Positions 33,901-41,964 of a stretch of 64,000 bases of DNA are shown here, in pieces (positions within the stretch are counted from its first letter, which is position 1; each line of letters begins with the position of its first letter). The notes under the pieces were generated by a model. It did no database searches and was not told where the DNA came from. It saw nothing but the letters and a program-made list of their open reading frames with translations. Position numbers and translations under genes: made by a program. The DNA is from JABDNZ01 sp050049805 (GTDB lineage: Bacteria; Gemmatimonadota; Gemmatimonadetes; Longimicrobiales; Gaopeijiaceae). Where the stretch lies: the NCBI GenBank assembly GCA_050049805.1, contig JASFVN010000001.1, positions 1 to 64,000 on the forward strand. Direction: 5' to 3'.

Positions 33901-34129
33901 AGAAGCGGGGGTAAACGTCCCTGGCCAGGTGGTTGGTCAGGCGCCTCGCCTGAGTTCCGTCCCGCTCCACCAACCACAAATCCCCCTGGTAGGAGAAGGC
34001 GATGAGGTCACCATGGACGTGAGGATGCATCATGAATTTGATGGGTTCGGGGGGCGCGGCGCCGACCACGCTCGTGGAAACCCCGAGGACGAAAAAGGGA
34101 AGAAACACCAAAAGGCGTAGGGATTTCAT
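30929..34129 (-). CDS. Exported tricorn-like S41 serine protease
   Basis: This 1066-residue protein has a signal peptide ending SVVGA. Two propeller regions (about 30-330 and 340-650, with WLVERDGTQARRLTNH, RFSPDGQTIAFSSD and YSPDGRYLAFVSDE) are followed by a helical C1 region, a PDZ domain (VYRDGPADKEWLDMEVGD) and an S41 catalytic domain. Tricorn-type active-site residues are present: the Ser-His pair in LNASHVGVS, the nucleophile in NARSGSDSEVTP and the Glu in NLENYGVAPD. In archaea tricorn acts in the cytoplasm on proteasome products, whereas here the signal peptide places it outside. ATG 34129 has GGAGG 5 bases upstream. It is divergent from an M14 gene and leads into the unknown gene and nth. 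Confidence 0.93.
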   Translation of the reverse strand: MKSLRLLVFLPFFVLGVSTSVVGAAPPEPIKFMMHPHVHGDLIAFSYQGDLWLVERDGTQARRLTNHLARDVYPRFSPDGQTIAFSSDRFGNNDVFLVSVEGGEPEQLTFHTTSDQVEGWTRDGRIMFATSRGVMSRFYSPLYTVSPEGDLPLPMDMDQAGNAAESPDGRYLVFNQSSLTTARGAARKGQKGNRTTDLWILDRQSGAFTKLTDPVSNPEMEGFREHVHDAVPMWGADDMIYFVSERGGVFNLWKMAPDGSGVSQVTRHTQGGVKYPAMSNDGRTIVYTQDYELYTLDVPDGNPTRVPVELAFDPSINQVEWVDVEDQAEGFSAHPEGKAVAVDSRGEIFIVPVDPETGEKRQITSSAWRDRYQKYSPDGRYLAFVSDEGAEEQLWVMELATGERRELTDHDSYKTSDYVWSPDSDRIAFVAANRLFEVDVASARTTELAYNQNRGFSLSEYSPDGRWLVYARNDLDEDSEVYLFEIESRREINVTQDPFRDAMGALTPDGSHLVFGSNREEGNFHLFVVSLTGLTEDPEDPLVKAGQEEAEGEPEEEAEPGILTVEPEGIEKRARQLTSGEFSAPNFFLSADGKTVFYLSQDQDGPGLFSIPLEGGEPRKIEGGTFYELQPTRDGKTLFFAQRAGGGGFQIHRMALPGGNPEQVEFSFSVKVDHRAEWEQIFEEAWRVMKFRFYDPNMHGKDWDAIKAHYKPLLAHVGSYEDVQDLANQMIGELNASHVGVSRLSSVDMETEYSTRLPGIELEPAQGAYRVSQVYRDGPADKEWLDMEVGDFVLAIDGQEIRPPENYWKILNHALNEYVTLRVADSPDGANARDQRVRTVNSLRNIQYQEWVEKNREFVERESDGKIAYVHIEGMNQPSLRIFENEINRFWNAQGIIVDIRYNGGGNTDQQILDILERRPYEYWNNRWAAPSSGRRPRQAIAGPKVMLINARSGSDSEVTPLGFRDLGLGSIVGNPTAAAVIATGSYGLMNGGAIRTPGSLVVNYDPTKPHNHGINLENYGVAPDVYVWNTPEDELAGFDRELKAAVDEALRMLAEGLYQYQGGGG

Positions 34130-34346
34130 ATTCGCCTCCACTGGTCGCATGAGTTCATCGGGAAGACGGGCTATAAGGTACGGTGGAGAGAGTGCGTCTG
34201 CCACGGAACTCGTTACCCCGGGCCGAAATGACCCCGGAAAGCCTGCCCCTGGCACGCCCGAATCGCCTCCAGGCCCCGATGGCACTACTTTTTCGCCTGA
34301 ACCTCGAGAACGCTCACATGAAAAAGGATTCCCGGAGAAACCCGTC

Positions 34347-36158
34347 ATGTCACGACATACGACCAAACGACTCTTCTGTGGTCCCATCTGGTCAGCCGCT
34401 CTCGTCACTCTTTCCCTGATGGCCTTCGCCGGCTCAGGCCTCCCCGCTCAGGAATGGACCCAGGCTCCGGGCCAGGACTGGCTCCTGGCCCCGGCGGAGG
34501 CCACGGATTATCAAAACGGCGGCACTCTGTACGGGCCACTCATGGACTTCGTCTATGAACTGGAGTCCCGGACCGAGCTCATGAATGTGGTGAAACTCAC
34601 CGAGACCCTGGGGGGGAGGGACATCGCCCTCTGCATCCTCTCGAATCCGCCTGTCTTCCAGAAGGCGGACCTGGCCTACTCGGACAAGCCCATCGTCCTC
34701 ATCGTCAACAACGTCCACGGCAGTGAGGTGGCAGGAAAAGATGCGGCTATGGAAATCATGCGGGACCTGGTCATGGGCGAGCTGAGACCCCTCCTGGATG
34801 AGGCGGTGGTCTTGGTGGTGCCCACCATCAACCCGGACGGGGCGGAGGTCCGCCGCCGGACCAACGACGAGGGCTTCGACATGAACCGGGATTACCTCAA
34901 GCTGGAATCCCAGGAGATCCAGGCCCTGGTCACCAAGGTCATCTACGATTGGAGGCCGGACATTTTCGTCGACACCCACCACGGGGGGTCGACACCGTAC
35001 GTCCTCACTTTCCAGACCAACATGAACCCGGCTGGGGACGCCAACATCATGCGCATCGGCAACGAGGAGATCATCCCTCAAATCCGGGCAGCCCTCCGAG
35101 AAGAAGACTACGACGGATTCTGGTATTCGGGCCCGCGACAGATGGAGAACGGAGAGGTTGGTTGGTCACCCACGTCGGTGGAACCCAGAAAACAGCATGT
35201 CTACGCCACTTTGGCCAACACCGTAGGCTTTCTTTTCGAAACGCCCAGCGGAAGTCACCGGGTGGTGGACAACGGCACCCGGGTGATCCCGGTGCCCCAG
35301 GAGGAACGGTATCGGCACCAGGTCAGGGGACAGTACATCGGCCAGAGGGAGCTCATCAAATACGCGGCGGAAAACCCGGAACGGCTGAGGGGAGTCGTGG
35401 CCCAGGCTCGGGCCGACGCCATCGCCCGGGGCAACGATGACTCCGACAACGACCAGATCCCCATCGCCTACGAGCAAGTGGAGAAATTCCGGGAGGCGTT
35501 CTGGTACCGGGAAGGGGGCCGGGGAGCCGGCCCCGAAGCCACCTTCGAGCTCATGGAGGGGCCCATCCTCACCGAATGGCGGCCCACCGATACGGTCACC
35601 AGGCCCTGGGGCTATCTCTTCCCCAACTCTCTGGCGAAGGTGATTCCCCTCCTTCACCAGCACGACATCACGGTGAAGCGGTTGACGGAGCCCGTGGAGC
35701 TGGAAGTTGAGACCTGGTACGCCACAGAGGTGACCAATGACGAATACTTCCAGGCACACTACCTCATGTCGGTCACTGCCGAGCGCCGGACAGAGACCGT
35801 GTCCCTGCCCGCTGGTTCGTTCTTCGTTCCCAGCGGACAGGCCGGTTCGAACCTCATTAGCTACCTTCTGGAGCCGGCAACCAACGACAACCTCGTGACC
35901 TGGGGTTACCTGGACAACGTGGTCCAGGTCACGCCCTCAGCCGAAGAGACGGAGGCCCGCGTGGCGGAGATGAGGCAGCGCCTGGCTGCCATGACCGCGG
36001 AGGAGAGGGCCCAAATGGGGAACCGGATGGAACGGCAGCTCGAGGAACTCAGCGCCGGCCGACCCATACCCGTCTACCGGGTCATGAAGAAGACTGAGAT
36101 CCCCGGGGTGGTGGTGACCCCATTCAACGTCTACGAGCCGAACTGGTATTACCGTTGA
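34347..36158 (+). CDS. Exported M14-family zinc carboxypeptidase
   Basis: This 603-residue peptidase has a signal peptide ending GLPAQ. The M14 site is intact: HGSE in VNNVHGSEVAGKDA (near residue 124), INPDGAEVRRR, the DMNRDY substrate motif, the third zinc ligand in VDTHHGGSTPY (near 209) and a catalytic Glu in FLFETPSGS (near 298). A long C-terminal region of about 250 residues is beta-rich and ends in a helical REQ-type segment and YEPNWYYR. It likely releases C-terminal residues from extracellular peptides. Start ATG 34347 follows GGAG. It is divergent from the tricorn-like protease, and the two may share regulation. The guaD hairpin lies 6 bases after its stop. Confidence 0.92.
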   Translation: MSRHTTKRLFCGPIWSAALVTLSLMAFAGSGLPAQEWTQAPGQDWLLAPAEATDYQNGGTLYGPLMDFVYELESRTELMNVVKLTETLGGRDIALCILSNPPVFQKADLAYSDKPIVLIVNNVHGSEVAGKDAAMEIMRDLVMGELRPLLDEAVVLVVPTINPDGAEVRRRTNDEGFDMNRDYLKLESQEIQALVTKVIYDWRPDIFVDTHHGGSTPYVLTFQTNMNPAGDANIMRIGNEEIIPQIRAALREEDYDGFWYSGPRQMENGEVGWSPTSVEPRKQHVYATLANTVGFLFETPSGSHRVVDNGTRVIPVPQEERYRHQVRGQYIGQRELIKYAAENPERLRGVVAQARADAIARGNDDSDNDQIPIAYEQVEKFREAFWYREGGRGAGPEATFELMEGPILTEWRPTDTVTRPWGYLFPNSLAKVIPLLHQHDITVKRLTEPVELEVETWYATEVTNDEYFQAHYLMSVTAERRTETVSLPAGSFFVPSGQAGSNLISYLLEPATNDNLVTWGYLDNVVQVTPSAEETEARVAEMRQRLAAMTAEERAQMGNRMERQLEELSAGRPIPVYRVMKKTEIPGVVVTPFNVYEPNWYYR

Positions 36159-36164
36159 GGAGAT

Positions 36165-36195
36165 GGCCGGAGGCCCCACTCTGGGGCCTCCGGCC
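36165..36195 (+). promoter_or_regulatory. Perfect 13-bp GC hairpin immediately upstream of guaD
   Basis: GGCCGGAGGCCCC (36165-36177) is the exact complement of GGGGCCTCCGGCC (36183-36195) with a 5-base loop. It starts 6 bases after the M14 stop and ends 6 bases before the guaD ATG at 36202. There is no T-run, so it is unlikely to be an intrinsic terminator. It occupies the normal ribosome-site position and could limit guaD translation or protect a processed mRNA end. Confidence 0.6.
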
Positions 36196-36201
36196 GGAAC
36201 C

Positions 36202-36672
36202 ATGGACGATCTCACCTTTCTCAGGCAGGCTATCGAGCTCGCAGAGGTCCACGCTCTGGGGGGAACCGCCGGACCCTTCGGGGCCGTGGTGGTCAGGGCC
36301 GGAGAGGTCGTGGGCCGGGGGTGGAACCGGGTGGTGGATGAAACGGATCCCACGGCCCACGCGGAGGTTCTCGCAATTCGGGAGGCAGCAAGGTGCCTCG
36401 GCACTCACGTTCTTGACGATTGTGTCGTCTATTCAAGCTGTGAGCCCTGCCCCATGTGCCTAGCCGCCATCTATTGGGCGAGGATTCCCCGGGTGGTCTT
36501 CGCCAGCAGAGGAGAGGACGCAGCCGAAGCAGGATTCGACGACAGCCTCATTGCCAGGGAGATGAGCCTGGACTGGGAGGACCGGAGCGTCGAAAGCAGC
36601 CATGCCCTCCGGGATGAGGCTAACGAGGTGCTTCGTCGATGGAAGGAAAAACCGGACCGGGTGGAATACTGA
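36202..36672 (+). CDS. guaD: Guanine deaminase (cytidine-deaminase fold)
   Basis: This enzyme hydrolyses guanine to xanthine and ammonia. The 156-residue length equals that of Bacillus subtilis GuaD. The zinc site is TAHAEV and SCEPCPMCLAAIYWARI, and the GuaD-specific DAAEAGFDDSLI motif and the C-terminal Glu-Tyr ending are conserved, which separates it from tRNA adenosine deaminases. I chose ATG 36202 because MDDLTFLRQAIELA aligns with the GuaD start; an upstream ATG (36163) would place the hairpin inside the coding region. No good Shine-Dalgarno is visible because the hairpin fills that space. The product xanthine would feed xanthine dehydrogenase, which needs sulfurated Moco; a Moco-sulfurase-like gene is at 8659. 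Confidence 0.93.
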   Translation: MDDLTFLRQAIELAEVHALGGTAGPFGAVVVRAGEVVGRGWNRVVDETDPTAHAEVLAIREAARCLGTHVLDDCVVYSSCEPCPMCLAAIYWARIPRVVFASRGEDAAEAGFDDSLIAREMSLDWEDRSVESSHALRDEANEVLRRWKEKPDRVEY

Positions 36673-36676
36673 AAAG

Positions 36677-37396
36677 TCAGGACTCCGCCTCGAGCCCAGA
36701 TTCCAGAAGCTCAAAGGGGGATCTCCCTCTCCACTCCTCCAGTCGCTCCTTCCATCTCTTCTTCCGAAGGAGAACCAGTTGTAGCGAACCGGGGCCGACC
36801 TCCAAGCCGTAGATCCAGATGTAGTGGACGTCACCGAGGCGATCGGGGCGGCGTACCCTCCAGACCTCCCCATGCCAGGAGAACTCCAACTCCTGGACGC
36901 CGCTGAATTCCTCCAGGGTCCAGCTCTGCTCGATGAAGAAGTCGTATTCCACCTGGAAAACGCCGGGGGCTACCTCCAGCCCGGAGCGATAATAGGTGGG
37001 ATCGAACTCCAAGCCTTCGGCCCGGCGAAAGGCTTCTTCCATGGCGTAATCGATCCCCTCCAGGGCGTCTTCCCTCGCCAGCACTTCGAGATGGTGTCTG
37101 AGTTCGTGGGTCAGAGTCTCCCAGAGCTCATCTTCCCAACTGAAGTCGGGGTCGTTTTCGGCCAGCACGCGGAACGAACCGTGGTAGAGAACGACCACCG
37201 ACCGGAGGGTCTCAGGCCCGGTCCATTCCGATGGATAGGCTTCGGTCAGGCACTGACCGAGGGTGTAGACCGTGGACAGCGTGGGGTGGGGAAGGACTTC
37301 CGACCGGACGGTCAGTCCGTCCACACCTGCCAGGAACTCCGGGGGAATGGTCTCGAACTTCTCGTGGGCCAAGTTGGAAAAGGAAGCGAAATCCAT
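36677..37396 (-). CDS. Zincin-like metallopeptidase (PF06262-type)
   Basis: This 239-residue cytoplasmic protein starts MDFASFSNLAHEKFETIPPE, as PF06262 'possibl zinc metallo-peptidase' members do. It has a HELRHHLE motif that fits HExxH, plus a downstream acidic residue for the third ligand. Typical members are about 120-140 residues, so the C-terminal ~100 residues (from YYRSGLEVAPGVFQVEYD onward, ending with LLRKKRWKERLEEWRG) are an extra beta-rich and basic extension. No peptidase activity is established for the family. It converges on guaD with a 4-base gap and lies downstream of the NSS symporter on the same strand. Confidence 0.78.
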   Translation of the reverse strand: MDFASFSNLAHEKFETIPPEFLAGVDGLTVRSEVLPHPTLSTVYTLGQCLTEAYPSEWTGPETLRSVVVLYHGSFRVLAENDPDFSWEDELWETLTHELRHHLEVLAREDALEGIDYAMEEAFRRAEGLEFDPTYYRSGLEVAPGVFQVEYDFFIEQSWTLEEFSGVQELEFSWHGEVWRVRRPDRLGDVHYIWIYGLEVGPGSLQLVLLRKKRWKERLEEWRGRSPFELLESGLEAES

Positions 37397-37453
37397 GAAC
37401 TTTTCGAGGGGCCTTTCGGTAACGCCCGGAAGGGGAAAGTCTCCCGAGGAGCT

Positions 37454-38920
37454 CTAACTGCCCACCCTTGAATCCCCTTCATCCCCATCCAGGGATTTGG
37501 TCACGAGGACTCGGTTCAAACCGAGCAATACTGCCAGGACGATGGCCCATTGGATGAGGACGGTGCCGATGTTGTAGTTGGAGAAGAGGGTCCAGGTCGC
37601 CCGCCAACCCTCACCACGGGACTGGAGAAGCATCCACACCATCAGGACCACGGCCTCTACCACCACCAGGCGAATGGCCCAATCCCACCAGGCTCCGACC
37701 CGGATGTCGGAAAAGCCCGTGTTGATGAACTTCTCCCGCCACTCCGTGACACCAAAACGAAGGACAGCCACGGCGAAGAAGAATCCGGATAGCATGAGGC
37801 CCACACCCCACACCCAGTCCTGGTTCTGGAAGACGGCCATGTTTAGAGCGCTGGGAACCCCGCAGAGTATTCCTGCCACGCCGACGACACCGATGGCGCG
37901 GCCTCGGGTGAGTCCCATGTCCTGGAGGATCCTGCTGGCCAACTCGATCATGGAGACCAGGCTCGTCCAGGCGGCAAAGACCAGAGCCAAGAAGAAAATC
38001 GCCATGAAGAACTGGCCCCACGGGATCTGCGCAAATAGCTGCGGCACCCAGATGAAGGTCAACCCCTCATTCCCGGCGCCGACGATCTGACCATAGGCAT
38101 CGGGCATGATGGAAAACACGGTACACAGAACCATGATCCCCGCCAGGAGAGACATGGAGTTGTTCCCAAACCCGATGACGAAGGCGTTCAGAGCGGTGTC
38201 CTCCCGCTTTCTCATATAGACGGCATACGTAAGTGCCAGGCCCCACCCGGCCCCGGTGTCCCAGGCGTTCTGGGTAAGGGCCTCCAACCAGATTCGGTAG
38301 TTGCCCAGATCGGACAGCTGGGGGGTGAAAAGGAAAGCCAAACCCCGGGAGGATCCTGGGAGCGTCAGGGCTTTGATGGCCAGTACAATCACGAGAACGA
38401 TGAGGCTCGGTATGAGAATCTTGGCGGCTCGCTCGATCCCCTTCACGCCCCTGGAAACCACCAGGACACCCAGGCCCATGGCGATGAGGTGGGTGAGGAG
38501 AGCTGAGTTGGTCCCGGCGAAGCTGTCCCAGAAGGCCCCGGGTACCTCGGTGGGAATCTCACGGGTGAGTGTGGCCCAGAAGAACCGTATGGTCCACCCC
38601 ATGACTACGCTGTAGTAGAACATGATGGCCGTGGCCGTCCACGCCACCCACGCCCCCATCCAGCCAAACTTGGGGCCCACCGTCTTGGCGAAGGCTCCTA
38701 CCGTGCCCTTCCGCGTGCCCTTGCCCATCCCGAACTCGAGAATGAGGAGGGGAATAGACCAAAGGAGAAGAAATACCGCCCACGCCACCAGGAAGGATCC
38801 ACCTCCGTTGGAAGCCGCGATCCGGGGAAACCGCCAGATATTGCCAGTCCCCACGGCCATGCCGAGCATTGCAAGCAACATTCCCCAACGAGAGCTGAAG
38901 ACCTCGGACCTGGACGCCAC
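37454..38920 (-). CDS. Neurotransmitter:sodium symporter (NSS/SLC6) family transporter
   Basis: This 488-residue inner-membrane protein has about 11-12 helices. The LeuT-type unwound TM1 is clear (GMAVGTGNIWRFPRIAASNGGGSF), and TM6 contains NAWDTGAGWGLALTYAVYM. Relatives import amino acids with sodium. GTG 38920 is the start because AGGAGG lies 6 bases upstream; an in-frame ATG 87 bases further upstream would add residues with no family equivalent. Homologues of the MetPS type need a small membrane subunit encoded beside them. None is seen on either side here, though a candidate lies at 5455-5568. The substrate is probably a hydrophobic amino acid (methionine or alanine), an inference from the family. 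Confidence 0.93.
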   Translation of the reverse strand: MASRSEVFSSRWGMLLAMLGMAVGTGNIWRFPRIAASNGGGSFLVAWAVFLLLWSIPLLILEFGMGKGTRKGTVGAFAKTVGPKFGWMGAWVAWTATAIMFYYSVVMGWTIRFFWATLTREIPTEVPGAFWDSFAGTNSALLTHLIAMGLGVLVVSRGVKGIERAAKILIPSLIVLVIVLAIKALTLPGSSRGLAFLFTPQLSDLGNYRIWLEALTQNAWDTGAGWGLALTYAVYMRKREDTALNAFVIGFGNNSMSLLAGIMVLCTVFSIMPDAYGQIVGAGNEGLTFIWVPQLFAQIPWGQFFMAIFFLALVFAAWTSLVSMIELASRILQDMGLTRGRAIGVVGVAGILCGVPSALNMAVFQNQDWVWGVGLMLSGFFFAVAVLRFGVTEWREKFINTGFSDIRVGAWWDWAIRLVVVEAVVLMVWMLLQSRGEGWRATWTLFSNYNIGTVLIQWAIVLAVLLGLNRVLVTKSLDGDEGDSRVGS

Positions 38921-39037
38921 CGGTTTCCTCCTGTTTCGGGCGGGCTCACCTGGCAGGCACGATAGTGCCGACGCCCTTCGCCTTGAGCAAGTGTGGCCTT
39001 GAATCAACTGGTTGCACGGACGTGGCCGAAGGGACTC

Positions 39038-40240
39038 CTACAGGCAGACGATGGCCCCTGGCTGCCAACCCATGGGGACGAACCGGCCATAACCCAGGAA
39101 GCACCGGCCTCCACTCTCCGGGTGGGAAACCGTCAGGGCCCATGCCTCCGTTCCGGCGTAGAGGATGTCGACCGCAAGATCATCCGGTATACCGACCCTC
39201 GAGTTCGCGAACAGGGCATCCAGGTCTCGGGTGTAGGTGTAGTGATTCGAGTAGTAGATCTCCTCCAGGGAAGCCATGTTCTTCAGAAGCGATTGAATCC
39301 CGGCAATCACTTCGTCCGGAGGCGGGGGCGACGCGGGCACCTCCTCGGCCCTGCCAGAAGACTCAGCCAGATCCAGGCCCGGACCCGGCGCGGCACCCTC
39401 CGGTTTCTGGATCTCGTACACCCGAACGAAATTGACGTCCAACTCGTCCAGGAAAAGCCCGGTGAGGTAGTCCTCACCGATCTCATGAGGTTCGAAGCGG
39501 GCCGGCGTCGAGAGGGTGGCGACCGGGATCCCCTCCATGTCGAAGATCTCCCACGAAACAGCAGAGTCAGCGGGTGGACGGACGTCGGGCCTCCAGATGC
39601 GGCCCTGGGGTGTCACCCGAAGGGTCCGCAGCGTTCCCGTCGAATCCGGAAGCGGTATTGAACTCACAGCTTCCCTGATGGGTCCTCTGGCCCCGGGGGA
39701 CACGGGACTCACGATCCAGTTCTCGCCCAGGAGCCAGTCGTCCCCGGGGAACATCTCCTCCCTGGTGGCCAGCAGGGTGGAGAGAGACCGGAACTCCCCT
39801 TCAATCCCGAAGATGGACACGCGCATGAGGCTACGGTCCCAGACCTGGAGATTCCCGTCGGCGGTTTTCCGAAGGTTGGCCGGATCTCTGAACTCACCGG
39901 GCCCCTCACCCAATCCTCCTACCGATTTCAGGAACCGCCCTTCCGGGTCATAGTACCGTAGCTCCTGGCTCCCGCCGTTGAGAACTACGACACGTCCATC
40001 CTCCAGAAGCACAGACCCCCGGGCCCGGTGTAGCTGGTAGGGCTCCTCCCCCTCCCTCACCCCGATCTCCAGGACCGGCGATTCAGAGAGAATCCACTCC
40101 TCGGGCATCCCCTGCTCCAGCGATCTGCCGGACGCTTCCGACTGACCTGGAGTGTCTGCTCCGTTGCAGGCGACGGTGGCAGTGGCAAGGCAGACCGGGA
40201 TGAGAACAGTCCTGAGATCAGTTGGCCGTAACTTCAACAA
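39038..40240 (-). CDS. Propeller lipoprotein with a C-terminal type IV pilin-like domain
   Basis: This 400-residue precursor has a signal segment ending in TATVAC (a plausible lipobox). Residues about 50-270 resemble 6-bladed NHL/BNR-like propellers (VLLEDGRVVVLNGGS, ELRYYDPEGRFLKSVGG, GEGPGEFRDP). A P/A-rich linker (VPASPPPPDEV) leads to residues about 313-400, which read like a pseudopilin C-terminal region: IQSLLKNMASLEEIYYSNH, YTYTRDLDAL, then a GTEAWALTVSHPES strand and two cysteines. The pilin N-terminal helix is absent. I propose a TTG start at 40240 because AAGGAG lies 7 bases upstream; ATG codons further up lack ribosome sites. The fusion is unusual; function is unknown. Confidence 0.78.
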   Translation of the reverse strand: MLKLRPTDLRTVLIPVCLATATVACNGADTPGQSEASGRSLEQGMPEEWILSESPVLEIGVREGEEPYQLHRARGSVLLEDGRVVVLNGGSQELRYYDPEGRFLKSVGGLGEGPGEFRDPANLRKTADGNLQVWDRSLMRVSIFGIEGEFRSLSTLLATREEMFPGDDWLLGENWIVSPVSPGARGPIREAVSSIPLPDSTGTLRTLRVTPQGRIWRPDVRPPADSAVSWEIFDMEGIPVATLSTPARFEPHEIGEDYLTGLFLDELDVNFVRVYEIQKPEGAAPGPGLDLAESSGRAEEVPASPPPPDEVIAGIQSLLKNMASLEEIYYSNHYTYTRDLDALFANSRVGIPDDLAVDILYAGTEAWALTVSHPESGGRCFLGYGRFVPMGWQPGAIVCL

Positions 40241-40288
40241 AGCTTTTCTCCTTCCAGAAAGCATTTTCGACACTGGCATCGACACCGG

Positions 40289-40322
40289 GAAAAAGCGGAG
40301 GCGGCCTCGGAAGGCCGCCTCC
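40289..40322 (-). terminator. Intrinsic terminator of glyQS
   Basis: On the minus strand GGAGGCGGCCT pairs perfectly with AGGCCGCCTCC over 11 bases with a 4-base loop, followed by GC and five T residues. It begins 37 bases after the glycyl-tRNA synthetase stop codon and separates it from the propeller gene. Confidence 0.9.
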
Positions 40323-40358
40323 CAATCTTCACCACCGGTTCCTGGGCCCCGGGGGGGA

Positions 40359-41687
40359 TCACAACCTCTCCCTGATCCACCCCAGAACACCGTCCAGGGC
40401 GACGCGGACCTGGTCGAGCGTGTCCCGGTCTCGGATGGTCACGGTCCCGTCCTCGTTGGTCTGGCCGTCCACCGTCACGCACCAGGGAGTGCCTGCCTCA
40501 TCCTGCCGACGGTAACGGCGGCCGATGGAGCCGGCCGCATCGTAGAAAGAGGGAACCGCCGCCCTTCTCAGCTCCTTGTGGAGTTTCTCCGCGATTTCCG
40601 GCAGTCCGTCCTTTTTGACCAACGGAAATACCGCCACTTTCAGCGGCGCCAGGGAGGGACTCAACCGGAGGACCACCCGCTCCTCCCCCTCCACCTCTTC
40701 CTCGTGGTAGGCGTCCGCCAAAACCACAAGTAGAGTCCGGTCGACCCCCACGGAGGTCTCGATCACATAGGGGATGAACCGCTTTCCGGATCCCGTGTCG
40801 ATGTACTCCAGACGTTTCTTGGAGTACTCCTGGTGCCTGGAGAGGTCGAAATCCGTCCGGTTGTGGATCCCCTCGAACTCCTTCCAGCCAAAGGAGAACT
40901 CATATTCGATGTCGAAGGCCTTCTTGGCATAGTGAGCCAACTCGTCTCCGGCATGCTCGTGGAAGCGCAGCTTCTCCTCTCGGATCCCCAGATCCACATG
41001 CCATTTCCACCTTGCGTCCATCCAGTACTCGAACCACTCCTCGTCCGTCCCCGGCTCCACGAAGTACTGCATCTCCGCTTGCTCGAACTCACGAGTCCGA
41101 AAAACGAAGTTTCCTGGGGTGATCTCGTTTCGGAAGGCCTTCCCGATCTGGGCGATCCCGAAAGGCACCTTCTGCCTGGCGGCACCCTGGACATTCAGGA
41201 AGTTGACGTAGATCCCCTGGGCCGTTTCCGGTCGCAGGTAGATTTGGCTCGCTCCGTCCTCCACCGGCCCCATGAAGGTCTTGAACATGAGGTTGAAGAG
41301 ACGGGGTTCGGTGAGTTCGCAGTCCGGGTGTTCCCCCGGTCGCACGCTGGGCTTTCGACCGCATTGAACCTCTTCCAGCTGATCCTGGCGAAAGCGATGC
41401 TTGCAGGCTTTACACTCCACCAGAGGGTCGGTGAACCCTTCCACGTGCCCCGACGCCTCCCAGACCCTGGGGTGCATCAGAATGGCAGCGTCCAAGCCCT
41501 CGATGTCGTCCCGCTGGTGAACCATGGAACTCCACCAGCGTTCCTTGATGTTTCGCTTCAGCTCGATGCCCAGGGGACCGTAGTCCCAGACCGAGCCCGT
41601 TCCCCCGTAGATCTCGGAGGATTGAAAGATGAAACCGCGCCGCTTGCAGAGCGACACAAGCTTGTCCATCACGTCTTTTTCAGCCAT
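40359..41687 (-). CDS. glyQS: Glycyl-tRNA synthetase, dimeric class II form
   Basis: This enzyme charges tRNA-Gly with glycine. The 442-residue alpha-2 form includes the class II motifs: SEIYGGTGSVWDYGPLGIELK near the start, motif 2 IGKAFRNEITPGNFVFRTREFEQAE, the GRKPSVRPGE insertion with nearby Cys pairs, and motif 3 ETSVGVDRTLL. The anticodon-binding domain is residues about 345-442 (LKVAVFPLVKKDG onward). ATG 41687 has an AGGA upstream; the longer frame has no family equivalent. It is divergent from nfuA across 277 bases, in which I see no clear promoter or T-box. An intrinsic terminator follows at 40322-40289. Confidence 0.96.
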   Translation of the reverse strand: MAEKDVMDKLVSLCKRRGFIFQSSEIYGGTGSVWDYGPLGIELKRNIKERWWSSMVHQRDDIEGLDAAILMHPRVWEASGHVEGFTDPLVECKACKHRFRQDQLEEVQCGRKPSVRPGEHPDCELTEPRLFNLMFKTFMGPVEDGASQIYLRPETAQGIYVNFLNVQGAARQKVPFGIAQIGKAFRNEITPGNFVFRTREFEQAEMQYFVEPGTDEEWFEYWMDARWKWHVDLGIREEKLRFHEHAGDELAHYAKKAFDIEYEFSFGWKEFEGIHNRTDFDLSRHQEYSKKRLEYIDTGSGKRFIPYVIETSVGVDRTLLVVLADAYHEEEVEGEERVVLRLSPSLAPLKVAVFPLVKKDGLPEIAEKLHKELRRAAVPSFYDAAGSIGRRYRRQDEAGTPWCVTVDGQTNEDGTVTIRDRDTLDQVRVALDGVLGWIRERL

Positions 41688-41964
41688 AGGTCCTGGATCG
41701 TCGTTGACTTGGGGGTCCCGTCCGGAAGGGATCGCAAAGGGCCCAAAAAGGTAGAAGCGCCGCTTCTCCTCCACAACCGGGCCAAGGCGTTACGCCTTCC
41801 CGCGGAGCCCCTCTCCTCTTTCCTCGCGCCCGGTCCTTGCGTGCTATGGATAAGGCAGGATATTGAAGGGGACCCGGGGGAGGAGAACCCCTCCTGAGGT
41901 CGAGGGTAGGATGGGTAGAAAACGGCCGGGCTCGGCCCGGGTCAATGGCTTTAAGGAGAAGGAC

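Noticed and set aside
36165..36195. Hairpin before guaD read as an intrinsic terminator
   Set aside because: No T-run follows and the start codon is only 6 bases away.
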